A stretch of DNA of 64,000 nucleotides from assembly GCF_029094525.1 (NCBI RefSeq), contig NZ_CP119107.1, positions 2,666,001-2,730,000 on the forward strand. Reading direction: 5' to 3'. Positions within the stretch are counted from its first letter, which is position 1. Every line of letters starts with the position of its first letter. Origin of the DNA: Pullulanibacillus sp. KACC 23026 (GTDB lineage: Bacteria; Bacillota; Bacilli; Bacillales; Sporolactobacillaceae). Shown here one piece after another: positions 34,447 to 42,144 of the stretch. Below the pieces are notes generated by a model that saw nothing but the letters and a program-made list of their open reading frames with translations, was not told the DNA's origin and did not search any database. The translations under genes and the position numbers were made by a program.

Positions 34447-35685
34447 TTATTCCTCATATTTTTTTAGAACGATAACAGCATTGTGACCACCGAAACCAAA
34501 CGAATTGGACAATCCGATCGACACGTCAGCTTGGCGGGCAACATTCGGTACATAATCTAGATCACATAACGGGTCACTTTGCTCTTGGTTAATCGTTGGC
34601 GGAATAACCCCTTCCTGAAGCATCTTGGCTAAAGCAATCGCTTCGGCACCGCCTGCTGCTCCGAACATATGTCCTGTAACAGATTTATTAGCGGTAATAG
34701 GAATCTGGTAGGCCTGCGCGCCAAACACTTCTTTGATCGCCTTGGTCTCAAGCTGATCCCCTAATTCTGTACTGGTTGCATGGGCGCTGATGACATCAAT
34801 TTGTTCAGGACTTAATTCTGAATTTCCTAGCGCTCTTTGCATAGCAAGAATGGCACCTTTCCCCTCTGGATGCGGGGCTACCATATGGTGGGCATCCGAG
34901 CTCGAACCATACCCAATAATTTCTCCATAGATAGTCGCATTTCTGCGCTTCGCATGTGTTAAGGATTCAAGGATTAAAACCCCGGCCCCTTCCCCCATTA
35001 CGAAACCGTCTCGATTGCCATCAAATGGGCGGCTTGCTTTGTCTGGTTCTTCATTTCGGGTGGATAAGGCTTTTGCATTACTAAAACTTGCTAGAGAAAT
35101 ATCGGTTATGGCAGCTTCGGCACCGCCGGCAAACATAAGATCAGCTTCACCGTAACGGATCACCTTAAAGGCCTCACCAATAGCCGTATTTCCAATTGCA
35201 CAAGCAGAAACTGGTGATAAGGACGGTCCCATTGCGCCCCACTTAATACTAATTTGGGCAGAGGCGGCATTGGCAATCATGGCTGGAACGAGTGTCGGAC
35301 TCACCCGACTCGGTCCTTTTTTCCGAATAATATCGACATTATTAATAAGTGTTTCTATACCGCCAATACCGGATCCTACGTAGACACCAAGCCGTTCTAA
35401 GTCGATCTCTTCGTTATTAAGCCCCGCATCTTCCCATGCCTGTCCGGCAGCCGCCATAGCAAATTGGCAAAAACGGTCTAAACGCTTGGCCTCTTTACGA
35501 CCTAGAAGCTCTTCTGCGTTAAAATCTTTCACAAGCCCGGCAATTTTAGTTTTATGATTCGAAACATCAAATGTATGTATATCAGAAATACCCGGACGAC
35601 CTTCCACAAGATTCTTCCAAAAGGTTTCGACATCGTTTCCTATTGGTGAAACAATTCCCATTCCAGTGATTACGACTCTTTCCAC
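34447..35685 (-). CDS. fabF: 3-oxoacyl-ACP synthase II
   Basis: 412 residues from a GTG at 35685 with AGGAGGG six bases upstream; a TTG at 35703 would overlap the site. Motifs: ERVVITGMGIVSPIGNDVE, active cysteine in SPVSACAIGNTAIGEA, first histidine in ISAHATSTELGDQLE, ANKSVTGHMFGAAGGAEA, and SNSFGFGGHNAVIVL. The residues after the active Cys (AIGNTAIG rather than A-G-T-N-A-I-G) are slightly unusual. It elongates acyl-ACP. It is not paired with fabH but divergent from a MmyB-type regulator. Confidence 0.93.
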   Translation of the reverse strand: MERVVITGMGIVSPIGNDVETFWKNLVEGRPGISDIHTFDVSNHKTKIAGLVKDFNAEELLGRKEAKRLDRFCQFAMAAAGQAWEDAGLNNEEIDLERLGVYVGSGIGGIETLINNVDIIRKKGPSRVSPTLVPAMIANAASAQISIKWGAMGPSLSPVSACAIGNTAIGEAFKVIRYGEADLMFAGGAEAAITDISLASFSNAKALSTRNEEPDKASRPFDGNRDGFVMGEGAGVLILESLTHAKRRNATIYGEIIGYGSSSDAHHMVAPHPEGKGAILAMQRALGNSELSPEQIDVISAHATSTELGDQLETKAIKEVFGAQAYQIPITANKSVTGHMFGAAGGAEAIALAKMLQEGVIPPTINQEQSDPLCDLDYVPNVARQADVSIGLSNSFGFGGHNAVIVLKKYEE

Positions 35686-35706
35686 ACTGGTCCCTCCTAA
35701 CAAATA

Positions 35707-35780
35707 TAGTTACTAATTATTTTTACACGAGCATTATCCTATTACAAGTTGTTAGTTATCCTAGTATAATTACTACTAGG
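35707..35780. promoter_or_regulatory. Inverted-repeat operators between fabF and its divergent regulator
   Basis: TAGTTACTA (35707-35715) and TAGTATAATTACTA (35762-35775; arms CCTAGTA/TACTAGG extend to 35760-35780) lie in the 126-base gap. They resemble the FapR box as I recall it (TTAGTA-N5-TACTAA), but spacing differs (4 or 7). They could bind FapR or the adjacent MmyB-type protein. Confidence 0.45.
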
Positions 35781-35811
35781 ATGTTCGTATGATGATAGGA
35801 GAATGAAAGAG

Positions 35812-36657
35812 TTGAATAATCAAATGCGGTTAGAGGCACTGTCTGCCTTTTTAAAAACAAAACGAGATAATACGAATCCACAGGCTGTTGGACTTCCAAC
35901 GGGAGCGCGAAGGCGTACACCCGGACTAAGAAGAGAGGAAGTCGCTCAACTCGCTGGAGTCAGTACAACTTGGTACACCTGGCTTGAACAAGGCAGAGAC
36001 ATTAAAGTGTCAGCTTCTGTCCTAGAATCCATTGCCAAAGCCTTGCAGCTAAATAATGATGAAAGAACTTATTTGTTTGATTTAGCAGCAGAAGTCAATC
36101 CCAAGGTCATGGAGCCTGAACATAAGCCGATCCAAATCCCCCCTGCTTTAAATAAAATTCTTTCTGAATTAACCACTTGTCCGACTTGCATCACGGACAA
36201 ACATTTTCAGATTGTAGGCTGGAATACAGCCGCTGCCCATGTTTTTTTAGATTTTAAAGAAATCCCTTGGGAGCAGCGAAACCTGATTCGATTATTGTTC
36301 ACACGAAAAGAATTAAGATCTCTAGCCGTCAATTGGGAGCATTTTGTCAAAGGCTTTCTCGCTATTTTTCGCGTTTATTACGGACATTATGTAGGAGATG
36401 AATGGTACAATCGGTTTCTTGATGAAATGACGACGCTGCACCCCGAGTTTCAAGCCTTATGGCAAGAAAGCCAAGTCAGTATCGCCCCAGAAGTTCAAAT
36501 TGAATTCCGGCACGCTAAAGCTGGAAAAATGCTTTTCAATATGACCTCTCTCCAAATACAAGGTGACAGGGATTTAAGATGCAGTGTCTTCACCCCTTGC
36601 GAAGACTCCGCAACAGAAACCAAACTAAAACGACTAATGAAAAAGAACGACCAGTAA
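35812..36657 (+). CDS. XRE-family regulator with MmyB-like ligand-binding domain
   Basis: 281 residues from a TTG at 35812; AGGAGA ends directly at an ATG at 35803, which therefore is unlikely. N-terminal HTH at ~10-75 contains RRTPGLRREEVAQLAGVSTTWYTWLEQGR, split here as RRTPGLRREEVAQLAG and STTWYTWLEQGRD, the hallmark of MmyB-type regulators. C-terminal ~100-270 is the PAS-like MmyB ligand domain (HFQIVGWNTAAAHVFLDF). A crystal structure of this domain type bound a fatty acid. Divergent orientation from fabF makes an acyl-responsive fabF regulator plausible. Confidence 0.85.
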   Translation: MNNQMRLEALSAFLKTKRDNTNPQAVGLPTGARRRTPGLRREEVAQLAGVSTTWYTWLEQGRDIKVSASVLESIAKALQLNNDERTYLFDLAAEVNPKVMEPEHKPIQIPPALNKILSELTTCPTCITDKHFQIVGWNTAAAHVFLDFKEIPWEQRNLIRLLFTRKELRSLAVNWEHFVKGFLAIFRVYYGHYVGDEWYNRFLDEMTTLHPEFQALWQESQVSIAPEVQIEFRHAKAGKMLFNMTSLQIQGDRDLRCSVFTPCEDSATETKLKRLMKKNDQ

Positions 36658-36704
36658 GTGGAACGCGGCGGTTGGAACGCGGGGACGGTTCTCTCGTTTC
36701 AAAA
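36658..36704. repeat. GGGACGGTTCT-family palindrome (partial)
   Basis: GGAACGCGGCGGTT, then GGAACGCGGGGACGGTTCTC, then TCGTTTCAAAAACATGAG. Left half is full, right half decayed. It begins directly after the regulator's stop codon. Confidence 0.75.
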
Positions 36705-36855
36705 ACATGAGCCCCGTCTCCCCTTTCGTTGAAGGGATTCTGTTACAAGTATGAGCTCATTATTAGTATACTTATTTTAATGATGATTTTCGGACGAGAC
36801 GACCATTCGAATGAACCCCGAGTGAACGCGTTCGTTATTTAGGAGGATTTTTCCT

Positions 36856-37845
36856 GTGAAATATATTGATAATCTAGATCATATGGATGCCACGCTTAAC
36901 TTGGCTCTTGAAGAATATATCTTAACACAGCTCGATATTAACGAGACGTATTTGCTTTTTTATAGCATGAGCCCAACGGTCATCGTCGGTAAAAACCAAA
37001 ACACTTTTGAAGAGATCAATATGGATTTTATTAAAGAAAACAATATTGCGGTGACAAGAAGGCTATCTGGTGGAGGCGCCGTCTATAACGATGAAGGGGA
37101 TTTAAGCTTTAGCTTTATCACAAAGGATGATGGTGACAGCTTTCATAATTACCGAAAATTTACGGAGCCAGTGATACGCGCCTTGCATCAAATGGGGGTC
37201 CAAGCGGAACTTCAAGGCCGCAATGACTTGGCTGTTGGTGATAAGAAGATTAGCGGAAATGCCCAGTTTTCGACCCGTGGACGCATGTTCAGCCATGGTA
37301 CCCTGCTCTTTGATGTCAATCTAGAAAATGTCGCTCGTGCCCTTAATCCAGATGCGGAAAAATACTTGTCAAAAGGCATTAAATCCGTACGAGCACGCGT
37401 CACGAACATTCGTGAACACTTGAATAAAGAAATGACGATTAAAGAATTTAAGCAAACACTGCTCCGCTATATTTTTGAAGGTGAAGAAGAAATCCCTGAA
37501 TACAAGTTGACTGAAGAAGATTGGCAGCATGTTCGGGAAATTCGGGATCAGCGCTATCGTAATTGGGATTGGGTCTACGGAAAATCACCGACATTTAACG
37601 TGAAACAGAAGCACCGTTTTCCATCAGGCACTGTCGATGTCCGTTTAAAGGTTACCAAAGGCATGATTGAAGAGGCCAAAATTTACGGTGATTTTTTTGG
37701 CGTCGGCGACATTGAAGACATCGAGAAGCGCCTCATCGGTGTTCGCTATGATCGTGAAAGGATTGCCGAGAGACTCAGTACCATCGATGTCGAGTATTAC
37801 CTTGGTAAAATTTCAAAGCACGATCTATTGGGTATGATGTTTTAA
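36856..37845 (+). CDS. lplA: Lipoate-protein ligase
   Basis: 329 residues from a GTG, with AGGAGG about ten bases upstream. BPL/LplA catalytic domain: VIVGKNQNTFEEIN, the arginine-rich loop VTRRLSGGGAVYNDEGDLSFSF (in parts VTRRLSGGGAVYND), NDLAVGDKKISGNAQ with the conserved lysine, and SHGTLLFDVN. C-terminal accessory domain follows (KHRFPSGTVDVRLKV). It activates lipoate with ATP and attaches it to GcvH or E2 subunits in the cytosol. Two-domain bacterial form, standard length. Confidence 0.95.
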   Translation: MKYIDNLDHMDATLNLALEEYILTQLDINETYLLFYSMSPTVIVGKNQNTFEEINMDFIKENNIAVTRRLSGGGAVYNDEGDLSFSFITKDDGDSFHNYRKFTEPVIRALHQMGVQAELQGRNDLAVGDKKISGNAQFSTRGRMFSHGTLLFDVNLENVARALNPDAEKYLSKGIKSVRARVTNIREHLNKEMTIKEFKQTLLRYIFEGEEEIPEYKLTEEDWQHVREIRDQRYRNWDWVYGKSPTFNVKQKHRFPSGTVDVRLKVTKGMIEEAKIYGDFFGVGDIEDIEKRLIGVRYDRERIAERLSTIDVEYYLGKISKHDLLGMMF

Positions 37846-37851
37846 CTAAGA

Positions 37852-37882
37852 GTGAAACAAAGGGACGGTTCTCCTGTTTCAG
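37852..37882. repeat. GGGACGGTTCT-family palindrome
   Basis: TGAAACAAAGGGACGGTTCT followed by CCTGTTTCA: one half-unit whose ends TGAAACA/TGTTTCA are themselves inverted. It lies seven bases after the lplA stop codon. Confidence 0.8.
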
Positions 37883-37934
37883 AACTACGAGAAATGCCTC
37901 TTTATTTCGTTCCAGAATAAAGGGGTTCTTGAAG

Positions 37935-39383
37935 ATGCAAGATTTAAAGAAAGTTAAGAAGCAAGGCTGGAATTCTAGATATGGATGGCCGGCTACCTTG
38001 TTAGGTGTCATTACTATAGGCTTTGTTCTAATTGTTAGTGCTGGCTGCAGCCGAAATCAAAGTCACTCTAATTCATCGAATTCAAACGCAATAAATAAAA
38101 ATTTGATAGAACGCTTTGAAGCAGATATACAATCCGGCAAATCAGCAGATCTGAAAGCCATCCTAATACCTGAGAATTCAAATATGACGATCACCGATCA
38201 AACCATTCAGGATCTAATCCAATACGTAAAGAAGCATCCCGATTATTTAAGACAACAAGTTTCAATTTTGAAAGAACAAGAAAAAGTGGGTCATGCCATC
38301 GATTTAAGATTGGCTAAAGCGTCCTCTACCAAAAAGCAGCCTTCTAAAAAGAATAATCATGAAGAAAAACTAGACTTAAGCGTTCTAAGTAAGGGTGACT
38401 TTTCTTATACCCATTATAAGGGAAAACCCTATCATATTTATATGAGGCCCCATCAACTCCATCTTAATTTTAACAAACAAGGTATTAAACTTTGGATCAA
38501 TGGGAAATCGTACCCTCTTCAAGCGAAGGCTCAAAGTTTTTCCCTGGACAACCTGCCCGCTGATCAATACACGATTAAAGTACAGAAAAAATACGACTAT
38601 ACGACTCTTACATCGGAGAAAATAGTTAATTTATTTAATAACAATAACCAAACTGCCCCTTCGTCAATTGATATTAATTTAACAGGTGCCGATTTCCATA
38701 TCATTTCCCAACAAAAGAATGTTAACATTCTGATGAATGGTAAAGATTTAGGCTTGAAAGCCGATTATGCAGATCCAACAAGTATTGAGCCCGGACCTTT
38801 TTTCGGACCTTTCCCAGTTGATCAGAACATTCATATTCAAGGAGAAAAGACTTATCCATGGGGAATCAACAAAAGTAAGACCTATGTAATCACAAAAGAT
38901 ACCCTTGTCATGGATCTTGAACCCAGTCCTTTTTACAGTGACACTACTAAAAAACAAATTGTAAACACCATTAATACCTTTGCCAAACAGCGGTGGCAAG
39001 CTTTAACGAAACAGACTCCTTCTTTGTTAACGGTAGCGACTAGTTCGGCCAAACAAACGATCGAAACCGCGATTCAGAAGGACGAGGCACAAGGCGACTC
39101 CGTTATCGGCCAGCTCCTTGGTACAAAAATTGATTTTGACATGGCTGAACTCAACCAAGTAAGCTCGAATCAATATACTTACAGGATACTTGTTCAAATT
39201 CACACTAAAGAGGCAAAAATAAAAGGGAATAAACCTTCAGCGCAGTTAAACAATCAAAAGGAAGGCGTTTTCCTTACACTCTGCTATGACACAAAATTAA
39301 AAGCTTGGATCATCACCAAAATCGAGTCTGCCAATTATACAGATCGAACAAGTCCTTTTATAGTTAGTACAGACTTCAAATAG
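37935..39383 (+). CDS. TcaA/YvbJ-like membrane-anchored multi-domain protein
   Basis: About 482 residues; ATG at 37935 or TTG at 37929 both follow AAAGGGG. One membrane helix at ~15-40 (PATLLGVITIGFVLIVSAG), then an extracellular part of repeated small beta domains: LHLNFNKQGIKLWINGKSYP, NVNILMNGKDLGLKADY, and a C-terminal NTF2-like region ending TDRTSPFIVS. TcaA/YvbJ proteins have this order after an N-terminal zinc ribbon; here the ribbon is absent. CSR right after the helix could act as a lipobox-like cysteine. Role of the family is in envelope stress and glycopeptide response (S. aureus TcaA). Confidence 0.65.
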   Translation: MQDLKKVKKQGWNSRYGWPATLLGVITIGFVLIVSAGCSRNQSHSNSSNSNAINKNLIERFEADIQSGKSADLKAILIPENSNMTITDQTIQDLIQYVKKHPDYLRQQVSILKEQEKVGHAIDLRLAKASSTKKQPSKKNNHEEKLDLSVLSKGDFSYTHYKGKPYHIYMRPHQLHLNFNKQGIKLWINGKSYPLQAKAQSFSLDNLPADQYTIKVQKKYDYTTLTSEKIVNLFNNNNQTAPSSIDINLTGADFHIISQQKNVNILMNGKDLGLKADYADPTSIEPGPFFGPFPVDQNIHIQGEKTYPWGINKSKTYVITKDTLVMDLEPSPFYSDTTKKQIVNTINTFAKQRWQALTKQTPSLLTVATSSAKQTIETAIQKDEAQGDSVIGQLLGTKIDFDMAELNQVSSNQYTYRILVQIHTKEAKIKGNKPSAQLNNQKEGVFLTLCYDTKLKAWIITKIESANYTDRTSPFIVSTDFK

Positions 39384-39752
39384 TTAGAATAGAAAACCTA
39401 GCGAACATATTAAATGTGGCAAAAACTTGTGCTAAAAAACGTTTTGATCTAGATTGTTTCATAAACTAACCGCCTTGGAGCTAACAGGCGGTTTTGTTTT
39501 TAGCTAATTCTCCAAGACACCTCTTCCAAAAGGTCCAATCCAACATTCTTCTTAAATGTGATCATCTTCCCCACATATATGACAACCAAAAACATCAACC
39601 TCCTATCAATCAAGGACGTTTATCGCCTCGCCTCGTTCCAATAAGAAATGATGTTATATTTTTTCGTAATTTAACGATCTTTAATATAATTTAAAGTTAA
39701 TTGTATAAAAATATAGTTGTTATGATGGTTTGGACTAAAGGAGATTAAAGGA
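39384..39752. other. Intergenic region, terminator then AT-rich stretch
   Basis: Holds the terminator at 39468-39501. The rest up to the next gene is AT-rich; a possible TATGAT -10 near 39719 has no good -35. A 66-codon frame at 39494-39694 has no ribosome-binding site and I do not accept it. Confidence 0.4.
39468..39501 (+). terminator. Intrinsic terminator after the TcaA-like gene
   Basis: AACCGCCT and AGGCGGTT around a 10-base loop, followed by TTGTTTTT. Confidence 0.85.
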
Positions 39753-39980
39753 ATGGAGCCTGAAAAACGTTTAAAATATTTAATAATGTACCATAGAAAC
39801 CTATGTGAACATTTAAAAACAGTCGAAATTTATAATGCTAAAAGTAAAAACGAGCTAGTTGATAAATTATGGAATGTGCAGGCGGAAATTGAATCACTTT
39901 TGGAAATGGTAAAACCACTAGAGAATTCGACACAGTTTTTTGAACACCAACCAGACTATTTTAAGCCGAGTGAAAAATAA
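39753..39980 (+). CDS. Small hypothetical protein
   Basis: 75 residues, helical and charged (KRLKYLIMYHRNLCEHLKTV, then LVDKLWNVQAEIESLLEMV), plausibly a short coiled-coil or two-helix bundle. AAAGGAG and AAAGGA precede the ATG. No family recognised. Terminator at 40125. A single-gene unit. Confidence 0.55.
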   Translation: MEPEKRLKYLIMYHRNLCEHLKTVEIYNAKSKNELVDKLWNVQAEIESLLEMVKPLENSTQFFEHQPDYFKPSEK

Positions 39981-40124
39981 GTTCCAGGTTTAGAGGTCAG
40001 GCGGATAGCACTCCATTTGGAAAAAGAGAGCAGGAGTCACAAACTAACAGTCATTCCACCCGCATTCTTAGGCTATTGCATAACCTGAGATACCTCAACA
40101 AAGTCATACTATTAAAAAATGAGC

Positions 40125-40156
40125 GAAAGCCATCACTCATGTCAGTGATGGCTTTC
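40125..40156. terminator. Strong hairpin terminator
   Basis: GAAAGCCATCACT and AGTGATGGCTTTC form a perfect 13-bp stem with a 6-base loop. T-run after it is short (TTTCT), and on the minus strand it is followed by GCTCATTTTTTAA. Confidence 0.65.
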
Positions 40157-40193
40157 TACTAGTTGACATACCCCTACACCAAGGCCTTTCTTT

Positions 40194-40243
40194 GTTTCAC
40201 TAAATGAAACGCGAGAACCGTCCCCACGTTTCCCGCGTTTCAT
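40194..40243. repeat. GGGACGGTTCT-family palindrome
   Basis: GTTTCACTAAATGAAACGCG, then AGAACCGTCCCCACG, then TTTCCCGCGTTTCA. The outer TTTCA at 40239-40243 provides the stop codon of a minus-strand 24-codon frame. Confidence 0.8.
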
Positions 40244-40314
40244 TTAAACATTCCCCACAAGAGGCCTGCGCAGCCGATTAAAAAGCAGGCGATCCAAAGG
40301 ATATTTTTTTTCAT
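40240..40314 (-). CDS. Possible 24-residue membrane peptide
   Basis: Short frame MKKNILWIACFLIGCAGLLW plus GMFK, a single hydrophobic helix after a basic N-terminus. TTGGAG lies about nine bases before the ATG. The stop TGA comes from the adjacent dispersed palindrome (AAATGAAACGCGGG). Size and composition resemble small bacterial membrane peptides. No homology can be judged at this length. Confidence 0.35.
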   Translation of the reverse strand: MKKNILWIACFLIGCAGLLWGMFK

Positions 40315-40477
40315 TGTTCTCAACTCCAACCTATTGAAACATTCCTTTAATATTGTACTTCTTCACTTAGTCGATGACAACTATCTGTTGCTTTAACAAG
40401 GTGATTGAAAGAGTTCGTTCAAAAATAGGCCGTTGATTTCCATTTAAATACAGGGTCGTTCTAAATGTAATCACGAC

Positions 40478-41779
40478 TTATTTTTCAGAGTTTCGCGCGT
40501 GGTCAAAATGATGGAAGAGCCGTTGGTAGATTGCAGCGTTCGCGAGTTGCAGCCCTGCAGTAATAAGAAACGGAAGTGTTAAAAGGTGCACATCATATAA
40601 ATAACCGCTGATGGAGGGGCCGATCGATGACGGTAATCGCATGGATAAAGCATTGACACTCGTTGCAAATCCCCGTCGTTTATCACGAGTCAAGCTAGCG
40701 CTTAACGCTACCCGATTTCCATTTGTTCCCCGGTTAACAGCGCCGCGTATGACGAACAGGACCGAGGCTAAAGCGAATGTTGGCATAAAGGGTAAAGCCA
40801 CCATCATCACACAGCCGATCACTCTCATCCACGTAACCGATTTGACCATACCCATTTTTCTAGCCAGGAATCCATTAAATATAGATGAAAAGCCGGTTAG
40901 AACAAAACCAATGGCAAGCGTCGTTCCGATAGTGGCTGAATCAACACCGTATTTTAGATGAAACCAATAGGCCATCAAGGGGCCTGCCATGCCTGCACCC
41001 AAACCGTTAAGAACATTAACGAAAGCCAATTTGAGAAGCGATCTATTTTCCTGTTTGGTTATAGACCGTTCCAACATGGCCTCATTTCTTGCTTTCTCCT
41101 CTTCATGTAACTTATCTTCATTTTCAGAGGTCAGTCCTTTTTCAGCACTTTGACTTTCTCCTGTGCCTGAAATAATCACAACGCAAATTAATGATAGAAC
41201 AGCAACCACTATGAAAATAGGTCGATAGTTAACAATGGGACTTGTTGAATCGATCCAAGCAGGAACTCCTCCTAAAATCGAGCCAATAGCCATTCCCATA
41301 AAGCCAATGGCGTTATTTAAACTGAATACCGGACCACGGTTAACCTGTTCGATGTTCCGCGCAAGCCAAGCCTGCTCTGCGGGACCAAAAGGCCCAGCTC
41401 CCCCATTCTGCCCGCGCCCAAACCCGGCAATCACAATCGCTAATACCAAAAAAATCGCCATAGACGTGAAACAAGCGCAAATCGCGCAAAACATGGTCAT
41501 TGCTTCATAGATTAGGAGAAAAGGCTTAGAACCAAACTTGTCACTTAGTATACCAACGAGAAAAATAAGGGCAGAACCCACAAAGCCCGCACCCGTTGTC
41601 ACACCGCCAATCGCGGCACCGCTCCAGTGTAAAGCGCTCAAATATAAAGTCAAATCGACAACCATTGCGCCCTGTCCCGTACTGCGCAATCCCCTAATAA
41701 TCAATAACCGTTTGATTGTAGGATGAAGTTTTTCAACACCCAGTAAACGTTGAATAGTTAGCGTTTTACCTTTAGTCAT
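40478..41779 (-). CDS. MFS transporter
   Basis: About 433 residues from the ATG at 41779 (weak GGAAGAAAG upstream); a further ATG at 41836 with AAGG immediately before it is possible. Twelve membrane helices with a central cytoplasmic linker rich in Glu/Lys (SQSAEKGLTSENEDKLHEEE). MFS loop 2-3 motif is GILSDKFGSKPFLL. RNRGxxGPAEQAW-like region shows as GGAGPFGPAEQAWLARNI. Substrate unknown; these resemble multidrug or sugar exporters. Divergent from a 38-codon remnant with a palindromic operator between them. Confidence 0.82.
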   Translation of the reverse strand: MTKGKTLTIQRLLGVEKLHPTIKRLLIIRGLRSTGQGAMVVDLTLYLSALHWSGAAIGGVTTGAGFVGSALIFLVGILSDKFGSKPFLLIYEAMTMFCAICACFTSMAIFLVLAIVIAGFGRGQNGGAGPFGPAEQAWLARNIEQVNRGPVFSLNNAIGFMGMAIGSILGGVPAWIDSTSPIVNYRPIFIVVAVLSLICVVIISGTGESQSAEKGLTSENEDKLHEEEKARNEAMLERSITKQENRSLLKLAFVNVLNGLGAGMAGPLMAYWFHLKYGVDSATIGTTLAIGFVLTGFSSIFNGFLARKMGMVKSVTWMRVIGCVMMVALPFMPTFALASVLFVIRGAVNRGTNGNRVALSASLTRDKRRGFATSVNALSMRLPSSIGPSISGYLYDVHLLTLPFLITAGLQLANAAIYQRLFHHFDHARNSEK

Positions 41780-41942
41780 GAATACTATCACTTTCTTCCA
41801 ATGCTTTTTTTGATTGATTTTCCTAATCTGACACATCCTTATAATGGTTGTTCAAAGTCAAACAGTTCGTCTCTTGTTTGTTTCAAAGAAAACAGGCAAG
41901 AAGTTGATTAACCCATTATTTTGGTGGTGTCTATACTTTATT

Positions 41943-41957
41943 TAGTTTACTAAACTA
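41943..41957. promoter_or_regulatory. Palindromic operator candidate upstream of the MFS gene
   Basis: TAGTTTA-C-TAAACTA, perfect 7-bp arms, six bases after a TATACT -10-like hexamer (41932-41937). Size fits TetR- or MarR-type operators, but no regulator gene is adjacent. Confidence 0.45.
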
Positions 41958-41986
41958 TTTTTTAAAGTTCAAGGTAAGCGTAATTA

Positions 41987-42103
41987 ATGGATTCCCCCAT
42001 TTTAAGTCAAACGACGGCCGCAGTCGAGGGTTGGTATCATGAAGGAAGCGATTCCCAAGGCCAACTTGTTATTAGAAGAAGACGGTTCTCGTGTTCCAAT
42101 TGA
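41987..42103 (+). pseudogene. 38-codon remnant ended by a dispersed palindrome
   Basis: MDSPILSQTTAAVEGWYHEG, then SDSQGQLVIRRRRFSCSN. The first ~28 residues look like the start of a normal protein; the last ~10 are encoded by the palindrome GACGGTTCTCGTGTTCC, which also supplies the TGA. AAGG lies about 12 bases upstream. I infer a gene truncated by or decayed next to the repeat. No family recognised. Confidence 0.35.
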
Positions 42104-42144
42104 AATGGAACATGAGAACCGTCCCCGCGTTTCCCCGCATTTCA
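42081..42144. repeat. GGGACGGTTCT-family palindrome
   Basis: GACGGTTCTCGTGTTCC and GGAACATGAGAACCGTC form a 17-bp stem with one mismatch, followed by CCCGCGTTTCCCCGCATTTCA. The terminal TTTCA provides the TGA stop of the convergent antiporter gene. Confidence 0.85.

Noticed and set aside
39494-39694. 66-residue plus-strand open frame
   Set aside because: No ribosome-binding site, starts inside a terminator, and composition is unlike neighbouring proteins.
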